The notes under the pieces are model-generated. The model was not told the origin of the DNA. It saw only the letters and a list, made by a program, of their open reading frames with translations, and did no database searches. 64,000 nucleotides of DNA. Source: Paenibacillus sp. 1781tsa1 (GTDB lineage Bacteria; Bacillota; Bacilli; Paenibacillales; Paenibacillaceae). Shown one piece after another: positions 26,836-35,278 of the stretch. Location: NCBI RefSeq assembly GCF_024159265.1, contig NZ_JAMYWY010000001.1, forward strand, positions 5,394,001-5,458,000, read 5' to 3'. The translations under genes were made by a program, and so were the position numbers. Position 1 is the first letter of the stretch, and each line of letters begins with the position of its first letter.

Positions 26836-27252
26836 TCACCTTCTACTATTGGCATCCAAATAATTTTGCAAAATCAAGCTTGCGGCCATTTTGTCCACAA
26901 CCTGTTTGCGTTTTTTCCGACTGACATCCGCTTCAATCAGCGTACGTTCTGCTGCCATGGTTGTCAGTCGTTCATCCCAAAGGTGAACAGGTAAATTCAG
27001 TTCATCCCGCAGGCGATCGGCAAAAGCAATGCATATCTCACCGCGCGGTCCTACGGTGCCGTTCATGTTTTTGGGAAGTCCGACTACGATCTCACTAATC
27101 TCATGCTCACGCACAAGTTCGGCAATCCGAGCGAACTCGCCTTCATCACGGCGGCGTTCAAGTACTTCCAATCCCTGGGCAGTCCAACCGAAGGCGTCAC
27201 TCGCGGCAACTCCGATTCTTCGGTCCCCATAGTCCAAACCTAATATTTTCAT
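26836..27252 (-). CDS. ruvX: Putative Holliday junction resolvase / pre-16S rRNA nuclease YqgF-type
   Basis: 138 residues, RNase H-like fold. ILGLDYGDRRIGVA at the N terminus has the first catalytic Asp, EIVVGLPKNMNGT the middle block with Glu neighbours, and LWDERLTTMAAERTL and the late KMAASLILQNYLD the C-terminal acidic site. Proteins of this family mature the 5' end of 16S rRNA or resolve junctions. The ATG at 27252 has GGGAGAG upstream. Part of the conserved ireB-ruvX-yrzB-mltG run. Confidence 0.93.
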   Translation of the reverse strand: MKILGLDYGDRRIGVAASDAFGWTAQGLEVLERRRDEGEFARIAELVREHEISEIVVGLPKNMNGTVGPRGEICIAFADRLRDELNLPVHLWDERLTTMAAERTLIEADVSRKKRKQVVDKMAASLILQNYLDANSRR

Positions 27253-27377
27253 CCATGCTCTCCCATCCTGGGGCCTGCTCAGGTCGATTCAACATCGCCT
27301 TATCAAGCTTCAGGCTGTCTTCTGTCGGTTCATTTCCCGCTGCCTGCATGGCTGCAACACAGCGGAAGCGGCGTACA

Positions 27378-27638
27378 TTACCGGTGATTGGCCAGATAGG
27401 AACGTACAAGCTCTTCAATCAGCTCATCGCGCTCCTTCTTACGGACCAGACTACGTGCGTTGTTGTGACGAGGAATGTATGCCGGGTCTCCTGAAATCAG
27501 ATACCCAACAATCTGGTTGATCGGATTATACTCCTTATCGACCAATGCATCATATACCGTGAGAAGAATCTCTTTGGATGATGCTTCCTGTTCGTCACCT
27601 TTCACATTAAATTTAACCGTCTTATCCATGGAGTCCAT
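27378..27638 (-). CDS. ireB: IreB-family regulatory phosphoprotein (YrzL)
   Basis: 86 residues. The N-terminal MDKTVKFNV carries the Thr that the kinase IreK phosphorylates in Enterococcus, where IreB affects cephalosporin resistance. YDALVDKEYNPINQIVGYLISGDPAYI is the family core. ATG 27638 has GAGGTG about six bases upstream; a longer frame to 27725 is not supported. Usually it lies next to ruvX and alaS, as here. Confidence 0.92.
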   Translation of the reverse strand: MDSMDKTVKFNVKGDEQEASSKEILLTVYDALVDKEYNPINQIVGYLISGDPAYIPRHNNARSLVRKKERDELIEELVRSYLANHR

Positions 27639-27880
27639 TGATGACACCTCGCTCCTGCATGAACATGGGGACCATGTCCTGCCGAATTGATTTCTGTTTA
27701 TATAATAACATATTCTGACTGCCACAAGTAAACAAAGGATAAGGCAATTGTGTTTTTTGCTTGTCCTTTACTGGCTTCAGCATACTGCATCATTGGATTC
27801 CAGTCGCTTTCGGGTACAAAATACAAACGAACAGAACCATTTCGACTTATATTTTGGCCTTTGAAAGCCCCTCGTTCGAT

Positions 27881-30511
27881 TTATGCAGTATGCCCGCTAA
27901 CCAGTGAAACCGCCAGTTTCAGCGCTTCATCCAGCTTGGTAGCATCCTTGCCTCCGGCTTGAGCCATATCTGGACGCCCACCGCCACCGCCGCCGCATAC
28001 TGCTGCGACTTCTTTGACGATTTTACCTGCGTGCAGTCCTTGTTTTACTTGTTCAGCAGGTACAGCTACAACAAAATTCACTTTGCCGTCCGCTGGAGCA
28101 CCCAATACGAGTACCGCGTTAGGCAATTTGACTTTCAACTCATCTGCCACTGTACGCAGTGCATCCATGTTCGGAGCATCTACGCGTGCTGCCAGCAATT
28201 GAGTATTTCCTGCTTGTACCACTTGATCGGTCAATTGACCAGCTTCCATGGCACTCAGCTTGCTTTGCAGGGATTCAGTCTCTCTGGCTGCTTCTTTCAG
28301 TTGCAGATTCAGACCTTCAATCCGTTTAGGCACATCAGCCACATTTGCTTTGAGCAGTGCTGCTGATTGCTTGAGCAGTTCCAACTGGCTTTCCACATAC
28401 AGATATGCGCCACGGCCAGTTACAGCTTCGATCCGACGAACGCCGGAGCCGATTCCGCTCTCGCTCACCAGTTTGAAGATTCCAATCTCTGAAGTATTAT
28501 TTACGTGACAGCCGCCACAAAGTTCCAAACTGTAGTCTCCGACTTGAACAACACGTACAATATCTCCATATTTTTCGCCAAACAGGGCCATCGCACCCAT
28601 TTCTTTGGCTTCATCAATAGCTTTCAGCTCGATGTTCACGTTCAAACGATTCCAGATCTGTTCGTTCACCTGACGCTCAATCTCTGTCAACTCTTCCGGC
28701 GTGATGCTGCCGAAGTGAGAGAAGTCAAACCGTAGACGCTGTGGTTCTACGAGCGATCCTGCCTGGTTTACGTGTGTGCCGAGCACATCTTTGAGTGCCT
28801 TGTGCAGCAAGTGGGTTGCCGTATGGTTTTTGATAATGTCGCCACGTTTGGCTGCATCCACTTCAGCGTTAATCACATCACCTACACGCAATTCACCGGA
28901 CTCCACAGTCACCAGATGTACGTGTTGTCCGAGTGGAGCTTTGAACAAGCCTTGAACTTTCGCTGTTACATTAGCCCCGCGCAGCAAGCCCTGATCACTC
29001 ACTTGACCGCCACTTTCCGCGTAGAACGGAGTCTTGTCCAGAACAACCTGACACGTTTGTCCTTCGCCTACAGATTCAACAAGGGCGTCACCAGCGACGA
29101 TGGCTACCACTTTTGCTTCCGTCAACAGGTCAGTATAACCAACAAACTCGCTTTTAACCTCCAGGTCAGCAAGTGGTCCGCCTTGGACTTTCATGCTCTC
29201 GTTCTCTTGACGTCCAGCACGTCCAAGCTCACGTTGTTTCTGCATGGAAGCATCAAAACCTTCACGGTCCACAGTCAGACCATGCTCTGCAGCATAATCT
29301 TCTGTCAGGTCAAACGGGAAACCGTACGTATCATACAGTTTGAAAGCTTCAGGTCCGCTAATAACGGTGCGTCCTTCCGATTTGGCTGTACCGCTGATAT
29401 CAGCCAGAATAGCCAGACCATCTGTGAGTGTCTCGTGGAAACGCTCTTCTTCGGTTTTAATCACTTTAGCGATGAATTCCTGCTTGTCTACGACTTCCGG
29501 GTAGTACGTTCCCATCACTTCACCAACAGTTGTAGTCAGTTCATACAGGAATGGACGATCGAGTCCCAATACTTTTCCGTAACGTACAGCACGACGGAGC
29601 AAGCGGCGGATAACATATCCACGTCCTTCATTACTTGGCAGAACGCCATCACCTACTGCAAAGGCAACGGTACGAATATGATCGGCAATAACTTTCAGTG
29701 CAACATCGGTTTCGACACTGTCGTTATATTTCACACCTGCAAGAGCAGCTGTTCTTTGAATCATCGGTTGGAACAGGTCTGTGTCGAAGTTGGAATCCAC
29801 ATTTTGCAGAATGGAAGCAAAACGCTCCAAACCTGCACCTGTATCAATGTTTTTGTTAGGAAGAGGTGTGTAGCTACCGTCTTTGTTATGGTTGAACTGG
29901 GAGAATACCAGATTCCATACTTCCAGATAACGTTCGTTTTCCCCACCTGGATACATTTCAGGATCACTCATGTCGTTTCCGTAAGCTTCGCCGCGGTCAT
30001 AGAAGATCTCGGTACAAGGTCCACATGGGCCTTCGCCGATATCCCAGAAGTTCTCATCCAATTTAATGATACGCTCAGCAGGCAGTCCCACTTTTTCGTT
30101 CCACAGTTTGAATGCTTCCTCATCTTCCGGATATACCGTTACGGATAGGCGCTCCGGATCGAAACCGATCCACTCTTTGCTGGTCAGGAACTCCCACGCC
30201 CATGTTACGGTCTCTTCCTTGAAGTAATCTCCAATAGAGAAGTTGCCGAGCATTTCGAAGAACGTATGGTGACGACGCGTTTTGCCGACATTCTCGATAT
30301 CATTGGTACGGATACACTTCTGGGAGTTCGCAAGACGCGGGTTCTCCGGCTTCTCACGTCCGTCAAAATAAGGCTTGAGCGGTGCCATACCTGCATTAAT
30401 CCACAGAAGGGAAGGATCGTTGTGAGGCACAAGCGATGCGCTCGGCTCGATTTTGTGACCTTTACTTGCAAAAAACTCTATCCATTTGGACCGGATTTCA
30501 CTGGCTTTCAT
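27881..30511 (-). CDS. alaS: Alanyl-tRNA synthetase
   Basis: Charges tRNA-Ala. 876 residues, the normal length. The class II catalytic core is N-terminal (KASEIRSKWIEFFASKG, then RQKCIRTNDIENVGKTRRH region). The editing domain has HTATHLLHKAL and CGGCHVNNTSEIG, whose His and Cys bind zinc and clear mischarged Ser and Gly. The C-terminal coiled coil and C-Ala domain ends in GGGGGGRPDMAQAGGKD. ATG 30511 has GGGGGC upstream; extending to 30592 would run into the leader. Controlled by the T-box at 30595-30880. Confidence 0.96.
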   Translation of the reverse strand: MKASEIRSKWIEFFASKGHKIEPSASLVPHNDPSLLWINAGMAPLKPYFDGREKPENPRLANSQKCIRTNDIENVGKTRRHHTFFEMLGNFSIGDYFKEETVTWAWEFLTSKEWIGFDPERLSVTVYPEDEEAFKLWNEKVGLPAERIIKLDENFWDIGEGPCGPCTEIFYDRGEAYGNDMSDPEMYPGGENERYLEVWNLVFSQFNHNKDGSYTPLPNKNIDTGAGLERFASILQNVDSNFDTDLFQPMIQRTAALAGVKYNDSVETDVALKVIADHIRTVAFAVGDGVLPSNEGRGYVIRRLLRRAVRYGKVLGLDRPFLYELTTTVGEVMGTYYPEVVDKQEFIAKVIKTEEERFHETLTDGLAILADISGTAKSEGRTVISGPEAFKLYDTYGFPFDLTEDYAAEHGLTVDREGFDASMQKQRELGRAGRQENESMKVQGGPLADLEVKSEFVGYTDLLTEAKVVAIVAGDALVESVGEGQTCQVVLDKTPFYAESGGQVSDQGLLRGANVTAKVQGLFKAPLGQHVHLVTVESGELRVGDVINAEVDAAKRGDIIKNHTATHLLHKALKDVLGTHVNQAGSLVEPQRLRFDFSHFGSITPEELTEIERQVNEQIWNRLNVNIELKAIDEAKEMGAMALFGEKYGDIVRVVQVGDYSLELCGGCHVNNTSEIGIFKLVSESGIGSGVRRIEAVTGRGAYLYVESQLELLKQSAALLKANVADVPKRIEGLNLQLKEAARETESLQSKLSAMEAGQLTDQVVQAGNTQLLAARVDAPNMDALRTVADELKVKLPNAVLVLGAPADGKVNFVVAVPAEQVKQGLHAGKIVKEVAAVCGGGGGGRPDMAQAGGKDATKLDEALKLAVSLVSGHTA

Positions 30512-30594
30512 ACTGGATGCCCCCATTAAATTATAATAGTCCGTTGCGTATTCGCTCCGGTTGGTCAACATTGGTTTTGTAAAAATAAACACAA

Positions 30595-30880
30595 AAAACG
30601 CCCCTGAATAATCAGGGACGATGTTATCGCGGTACCACCCTGGTTATTGCTGTTCATCCCTTGCTGCGCGGATAAACAAACAATCTCCTCGTTCATGCGA
30701 AATAACGGTCGCTCCCGGCAGGGTTGTCCTGCACTCCGAAATTAGCTTTCCGCCGCTTCAACTTTCAAGACTCTTCCAGCCATCAGTTCAGGCTCACCCT
30801 GATCCGAAGAAGTCTATTCTCTGAGGAAAGGAACCCTCGGCGTACTTTATTTCATCATCGATTTCATGTTCTAAACATAC
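30595..30880 (-). promoter_or_regulatory. T-box leader of alaS (tRNA-Ala sensing attenuator)
   Basis: Minus strand: the T-box sequence AGGGTGGTACCGCG at 30628-30641 pairs with the tRNA 3' end. It is followed by a terminator hairpin (CCCTGA / TCAGGG at 30602-30618) and TTTTTT. Upstream stem I carries a candidate specifier GCU (30744-30746), Ala, in the context GGAAA-GCU-A, which aligns with the glyQS specifier context GAAA-GGC-A. The transcript should start near 30880. Confidence 0.92.
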
Positions 30881-30886
30881 ACACTC

Positions 30887-30915
30887 ATTATATCGGTAGC
30901 ACAACCGGGTGTCAA
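30887..30915 (-). promoter_or_regulatory. Consensus sigma-A promoter of alaS
   Basis: Minus strand: TTGACA (30910-30915), exactly 17 bp, TATAAT (30887-30892). Both hexamers are perfect. Confidence 0.92.
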
Positions 30916-30946
30916 CGCGGGCTGGCTGATGTTTTAACCCTACTTA

Positions 30947-32014
30947 TTAGTCGATCCTTCGTTTGATGTAATAGGCGAAAAAGTGTTGCACAATTACCTT
31001 CAGTACGGCAAAAACGGGTACTGCCAGAATTAAACCTACAATGCCTGCCAGTTCGCCTCCGACGAGAAGTGCAAATATAATGGACAGTGGGTGCAGATGC
31101 AACGTACGTCCCACCACCTGAGGAGAAATAACGTTACTCTCCAGCACTTGACACAGGGTGTTCACAATGACAACAAGCAGCACCATTTTAAAAGATACGG
31201 TTGATGCCATGACCACAGCAGGAGCAGCACCAAGGAACGGCCCCAAGTAAGGCACAATATTAAACACAGCTACAATACTTGCAAGCAGCAGGGCATACGG
31301 CATATCAATGACGATATAACCAATATAGGCAAAGATGCCAACAATGACACAGACAATAAACTGGCCCCGAATGTAGTTCCCCAGTGCAGTATCAATCTCT
31401 TTCATCACGGAGACAATCGCTTTACGGCGTGAACGCGGAAGATATGCCACAATGGTGCGCTCAAACACCTCAAAGTCTTTTAACATATAAAATATCAGAA
31501 ATGGCACGATGAACACATTGAATAACACATTAATGGTGGCCCCAATATTGTCCATTAGTACGGTAATGCCCTGAGTTAGTCGATCCTCCATCTGAAAGAA
31601 CCAACTGTTCATGCCTGTTCGCACACTTGGTGGCATTAATTTGTGATCCATATTGTTCATCAGGCTCTGGGCACGCATGGACAGCTCCGGCATATGCTCG
31701 TTAAGTTCCTCCAGCTGCTCAATCAATACCGGAATCACATTCATCAGAATGACACCGATGCAGGTCAGGAAAAAGGCATATATGAGCAGTACCGCAATCG
31801 TACGCGGCACCTTGCGCCCTCCCAGCATGCTGACAATCGGATTAAGTACATAGGATATAATAAGGGCTACGATGAAGGGTGCCAGTACTGTTTTCAGGAA
31901 AGCATATATATGAAGCAGTAAAGGCCGCAGCAACCAGATAAAATATAGAATAATCAATCCGAGCAGCAGCCAGATCGCGTAACGGAACAGCTTGTTTTTG
32001 GTTAATTGCTCCAC
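30947..32014 (-). CDS. AI-2E family transporter (YrrI type)
   Basis: 355-residue membrane protein, second PF01594 member in the window. About eight hydrophobic segments, with the soluble loop (about 90-140) and the conserved tail YLGPFLGAAPAVVMAS, ESNVISPQVVGRTLHLHPL. Position just upstream of alaS on the same strand matches yrrI in B. subtilis. It starts with GTG at 32014 after GGAGAG. Substrate unknown. Confidence 0.88.
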   Translation of the reverse strand: MEQLTKNKLFRYAIWLLLGLIILYFIWLLRPLLLHIYAFLKTVLAPFIVALIISYVLNPIVSMLGGRKVPRTIAVLLIYAFFLTCIGVILMNVIPVLIEQLEELNEHMPELSMRAQSLMNNMDHKLMPPSVRTGMNSWFFQMEDRLTQGITVLMDNIGATINVLFNVFIVPFLIFYMLKDFEVFERTIVAYLPRSRRKAIVSVMKEIDTALGNYIRGQFIVCVIVGIFAYIGYIVIDMPYALLLASIVAVFNIVPYLGPFLGAAPAVVMASTVSFKMVLLVVIVNTLCQVLESNVISPQVVGRTLHLHPLSIIFALLVGGELAGIVGLILAVPVFAVLKVIVQHFFAYYIKRRID

Positions 32015-32131
32015 TTGTATCTCTCCTTTTGGACTGGCTCTGAGAGTCAGTATATGTAGGAAAGGTAATATTTATTAACACAGCGCAGAAGTGGAAGGAG
32101 CAAATTGAACATTTTTTCTTAAACCAAAAAA

Positions 32132-32158
32132 CGCCTCCTTCATCAGAGAAGGAAGCGC
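32132..32158 (-). terminator. Terminator downstream of the small zinc-ribbon gene
   Basis: CGCCTCCTTC and GAAGGAAGCG pair across CATCAGA-type loop; on the minus strand it continues GTTTTTTGG. Confidence 0.75.
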
Positions 32159-32256
32159 ATTTTGCAGTACAGGGTAGCATATAATCATTCATGTGCTACC
32201 CGAACCATTATGTAACCACATCTATATACATCTGCCAACATATAACGACAGCATCC

Positions 32257-32275
32257 CATGACATGCATTGTCATG
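32257..32275. repeat. Perfect inverted repeat CATGACA-TGCAT-TGTCATG
   Basis: 7-bp arms with a 5-bp spacer (itself TGCAT), in the 3' flank of the small zinc-ribbon gene. It has no T run, so it is not a plain terminator; it may be an operator or a processing hairpin. Confidence 0.5.
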
Positions 32276-32306
32276 AAACCGCATATAGAGGAAGTTATCC
32301 AGCTTA

Positions 32307-32516
32307 TTAAGAAGAAGCGTGAAGATGAGGGAAGTCTTGTGGCAGCTCGTCCCCGAAAAACAGATCATCCAGGGAGCTTAGCGTACCGTCTTCTTCCACC
32401 TGATATACAGACATTTTCTCACCGTTCACCGTTAATTCGATAAAGCATCCCCAGCAATAAAACTGGTGGGAACCAATTTTCCCGATATCTTTGGAACTAC
32501 AGTTTGGACATTTCAT
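32307..32516 (-). CDS. Small zinc-ribbon protein, function unknown
   Basis: 69 residues. The N terminus KCPNCSSKDIGKIGSHQFYCWGCF holds two CxxC pairs for one zinc ion; the rest is acidic with no known domain. ATG 32516 is six bases after AGGTGA. It lies 10 nt after yrrD and may be cotranscribed with it. I know of no characterised homologue. Confidence 0.75.
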   Translation of the reverse strand: MKCPNCSSKDIGKIGSHQFYCWGCFIELTVNGEKMSVYQVEEDGTLSSLDDLFFGDELPQDFPHLHASS

Positions 32517-32526
32517 ATTCATTCAC

Positions 32527-33048
32527 CTATCCATTAACAGAATGAATGGCATTTTCCAAGCGTTGTTCACTCAGAGACGGCACCATGATGGCACTTTCCC
32601 CGATGGACATATCGCTTGTACATGGCAGCCATTTGCGGCCCTCGATCAGATCGGACACAAAACCGTCCGTAATTTCAATCCCTATTATTGTATTTCCCAA
32701 CTCTTGGTCAAAATAAACATCGGAGACACGCCCAAGCAGCAAACCTTCTTCGGTGAGCACGGACATCTCCTTCAATTTAGACCGACCGAGGAGGTACGTG
32801 TATTTTATGTCGTCGGCTCCCGTCTTGCGGACAGCCTGTTGATTACGGATCATGACGGCATCTTCGCCGTAGGCAACGATATCTTGCCACTGCACGATTT
32901 TGACATGATTGGTAAACAGACCTTTGTTCTCAAGCTCAATGCCTTCGATCTCCCAATCATCATTCACAATGAAATCCTGGATTTTACCGACCTGCTTCCC
33001 GTCCTCAACATCAAAAACGGCAAGTCCGATCATTTCCTGAAGCTTCAT
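32527..33048 (-). CDS. yrrD: PRC-barrel domain protein (YrrD type)
   Basis: 173 residues with two PRC-barrel repeats: MIGLAVFDVEDGKQVGKIQDFIV at the start and SVLTEEGLLLGRVSDVYFD in the second half. PRC barrels are beta-rich and occur in RimM and reaction-centre proteins. The protein is conserved near iscS and alaS in bacilli but its role is unknown. GGGGGA precedes the ATG at 33048. Confidence 0.88.
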   Translation of the reverse strand: MKLQEMIGLAVFDVEDGKQVGKIQDFIVNDDWEIEGIELENKGLFTNHVKIVQWQDIVAYGEDAVMIRNQQAVRKTGADDIKYTYLLGRSKLKEMSVLTEEGLLLGRVSDVYFDQELGNTIIGIEITDGFVSDLIEGRKWLPCTSDMSIGESAIMVPSLSEQRLENAIHSVNG

Positions 33049-33212
33049 CGCTGGGTCCCCCTCATCTTCTTATCATTAAATAGGCGCGGCGCTATTGCTA
33101 GGTATGCCCAAAGTTGATGAGTGGCAATCAGACGCCGATCATCAAAACCGCTTCTATCCAACCGATGAAATGGAACTTCTTCCCTCCTTTTGTTCCATGT
33201 GTAAAGTTCCCC

Positions 33213-34364
33213 TTAGGGTCTATTACGCAGTCGTCCAAGAATGGTTCCAATTTTTTCGGCGGTTATCATGATTTCTTCCGTAGTATTACCCAATCCCCAG
33301 CTAAATCGAATCGCAGAGTGTAAAAATGTTTCAGGCAGTTTCATCGCTTTGAGCACATGAGAGACTTCAAGTGAACCGGAAGTGCAGGCCGAACCGCTTG
33401 CAACAGCAATCCCTTCCATATCCAGATTCATTAACATCGTCTCTGTGGACACTTCCGGAAAGCTGATATTCAGGATGTTCGGCAGCGTATGCTCCGCGTG
33501 TCCATTCACATGAAAGTGCTCCGTCCCCACATGGATTTCAAGCTGTTCCAACAAAAGTTTGCGCAATTCCAAATCATGCTGACGATGCGTCTCCTTTTGT
33601 GCTGATGCAATCTTGAGAGCCTCTGCAAATCCGGTAATACCTGCGATATTTTCCGTACCAGCTCGCCGCTGACGCTCTTGCAACCCACCGTGAGCTCTTG
33701 CTTCCAGCACAATTCCTCTCCGTACATAGAGTACACCCACACCCTGAGGTCCATTAATTTTATGCGCTGAGAAGCTGATCAGGTCCACAGGCAATTCCTT
33801 ACAGGAAATATCCTGGCTGCCCAGAGCCTGAACTGCATCGGTATGGAACAGAATATTATGCTTACGTGCAAGCTCACCGACCTCACGTATCGGCTGAATA
33901 GTGCCCACTTCATTGTTGGCATACATCATGGTAATCAACACCGTATCCGGCCGAATGGCCTCTTGCAACTCGTCCAGATTTATTCGTCCTTGATGATCCA
34001 CAGATAGATAGGTTACTTCATAACCTTGCCGCTCCAATTCTTGACACGTATGCAAAACAGCATGGTGCTCAATGGCGGTCGTAATGACATGTTTCCCCTT
34101 ATCCTGCCTTGTTGAGACTGCTCCGAAAATGGCCAGATTGTCGCTCTCCGTACCACCACCGGTAAATACCAATTCGTCCGGGAAACAACCCAAAGACGCC
34201 GCAATGACATCTCTTGCTCCGCTGACAGTCCGTTTGGCTTCACGCCCAAAGGCATGGATACTTGATGCATTGCCATATTGTCCTGTCATGACGTTCATCA
34301 TCGCTTCAGCGACTTGTGGATGCATAGGTGTCGATGCGGCGTGATCCAAATAAATTCGTTTCAT
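33213..34364 (-). CDS. Cysteine desulfurase (NifS/IscS family, YrvO type)
   Basis: PLP enzyme that takes sulfur from cysteine to an active-site persulfide. 383 residues. The PLP lysine is in SFSAHKINGPQGVG (HK), the sulfur-carrying Cys in ASGSACTSGSLEVSHVL. In B. subtilis YrvO, next to mnmA, feeds sulfur to MnmA for 2-thiouridine in tRNA. Here mnmA is nearby but on the opposite strand, with cymR between, so the partnership is probable but not operonic. Confidence 0.93.
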   Translation of the reverse strand: MKRIYLDHAASTPMHPQVAEAMMNVMTGQYGNASSIHAFGREAKRTVSGARDVIAASLGCFPDELVFTGGGTESDNLAIFGAVSTRQDKGKHVITTAIEHHAVLHTCQELERQGYEVTYLSVDHQGRINLDELQEAIRPDTVLITMMYANNEVGTIQPIREVGELARKHNILFHTDAVQALGSQDISCKELPVDLISFSAHKINGPQGVGVLYVRRGIVLEARAHGGLQERQRRAGTENIAGITGFAEALKIASAQKETHRQHDLELRKLLLEQLEIHVGTEHFHVNGHAEHTLPNILNISFPEVSTETMLMNLDMEGIAVASGSACTSGSLEVSHVLKAMKLPETFLHSAIRFSWGLGNTTEEIMITAEKIGTILGRLRNRP

Positions 34365-34482
34365 TTATCTTCACCCCGTTATATGTTAAATTATCTTATT
34401 TTGCATTTACGAAATATGTTTCACAGCCTCATAATGCTAACCAACCTCAGGCCTTGTATGAACATATGTTAAGGCATGGATA

Positions 34483-34501
34483 AAGCCCCCAAATGGGGGC
34501 T
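34483..34501. terminator. Hairpin after cymR
   Basis: AAGCCCCC AAAT GGGGGCT, a compact GC-rich stem; T content in the minus tail is modest (CTTTATCC). It probably ends cymR transcripts before the cysteine desulfurase gene. Confidence 0.6.
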
Positions 34502-34537
34502 CAAGTAAGTTAGCATGTCATGCTAGCGCAGTCATTG

Positions 34538-34957
34538 TTAAATATAAAACATGTAGCTGTCTTTTTTGTCCTGATCCTGGAAGGTAATCAGGTCTTTCAG
34601 TGTTGTGGAATCCAATACTTCCGCAATCCCGTCACGAATACGCAACCATAGGTCACGCTTCGCCGGATCATCTTCCTCCGTGAAGTCTACTGGAGAGATT
34701 GGCCCTTCCAGTACACGGATGACATCGCCTGCAGTTACGGTTGCAGGATCACCCGCAAGGATATAACCGCCGTAAGCACCTCTAATGCTTTTCACCAGTC
34801 CTGCGTTACGTAGTGGGGCAATCAGTTGCTCCAAGTAATGCTCCGAGAGCTGGTTGCGCTCGGCAATGCTTTTAAGTGATGTAGGGCCTTCGCCTGTTCT
34901 GGCAGCAAGCTCCATCATGATTGTGAGGCCGTAACGGCCTTTTGTCGATATTTTCAA
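34538..34957 (-). CDS. cymR: Rrf2-family master regulator of cysteine metabolism
   Basis: 139 residues, very like B. subtilis CymR (KISTKGRYGLTIMMELA, NQLSEHYLEQLIAPLRNAGLVKSIRGAYGG, ending MFYI). It carries a winged helix; there are no Fe-S cysteines, which agrees with CymR. In B. subtilis CymR with CysK represses sulfur genes. The start is the TTG at 34957, five bases after GAGGTG; the frame open to 34975 gives six extra residues not seen in homologues. Confidence 0.94.
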   Translation of the reverse strand: MKISTKGRYGLTIMMELAARTGEGPTSLKSIAERNQLSEHYLEQLIAPLRNAGLVKSIRGAYGGYILAGDPATVTAGDVIRVLEGPISPVDFTEEDDPAKRDLWLRIRDGIAEVLDSTTLKDLITFQDQDKKDSYMFYI

Positions 34958-35278
34958 AGGAGTCACCTCTTTCAATTTTCAGAAACGATTGGAAACTTTA
35001 TATTTAATCCTATGGTCCATGACCGTCTGTTTCACGACCTGTCCACAGCAGAGATTCATAGAACTCATTTTTAACTTTCTAATCCTCCGTATTCCGATCA
35101 TAACCCTCAGCTAATGTTAACATATCTGCATGCTTTATGGAAAAGAAAGATTGACGATATTCCAAAATGTGCGTCTGTGGTGGACACTATCCAAAATTGG
35201 CCGGGTGTATCGTATCTTGAGTCCGGTTATGCTAGAATAAGAAACGAAACACATTTATATATAGAAATGGTGATAACG
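34958..35278 (+). other. Intergenic between cymR and mnmA
   Basis: 321 bp, divergent control region. It holds the mnmA promoter at 35230-35238. On the cymR side an AT-rich TAAATATAAAG stretch may be the -10 zone. No riboswitch fold or gene was recognised. Confidence 0.5.
35230..35238 (+). promoter_or_regulatory. Extended -10 promoter of mnmA
   Basis: TGCTAGAAT: an upstream TG plus -10 TAGAAT. No clear -35 is seen at 17 bp, typical of extended -10 promoters. It leaves a ~35 nt leader before ATG 35279. Confidence 0.45.

Noticed and set aside
27197..27349. 50-codon frame between ireB and ruvX with protein-like composition
   Set aside because: No ribosome site, and it runs into ruvX in another frame. 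Possible but unsupported.
28772..30148. Long plus-strand frame inside alaS
   Set aside because: Cysteine- and phenylalanine-rich shadow of the alaS frame, no start signals.
31842..32192. Minus-strand frame of 116 codons overlapping the YrrI start
   Set aside because: Low-complexity translation, overlaps a terminator and an established gene.
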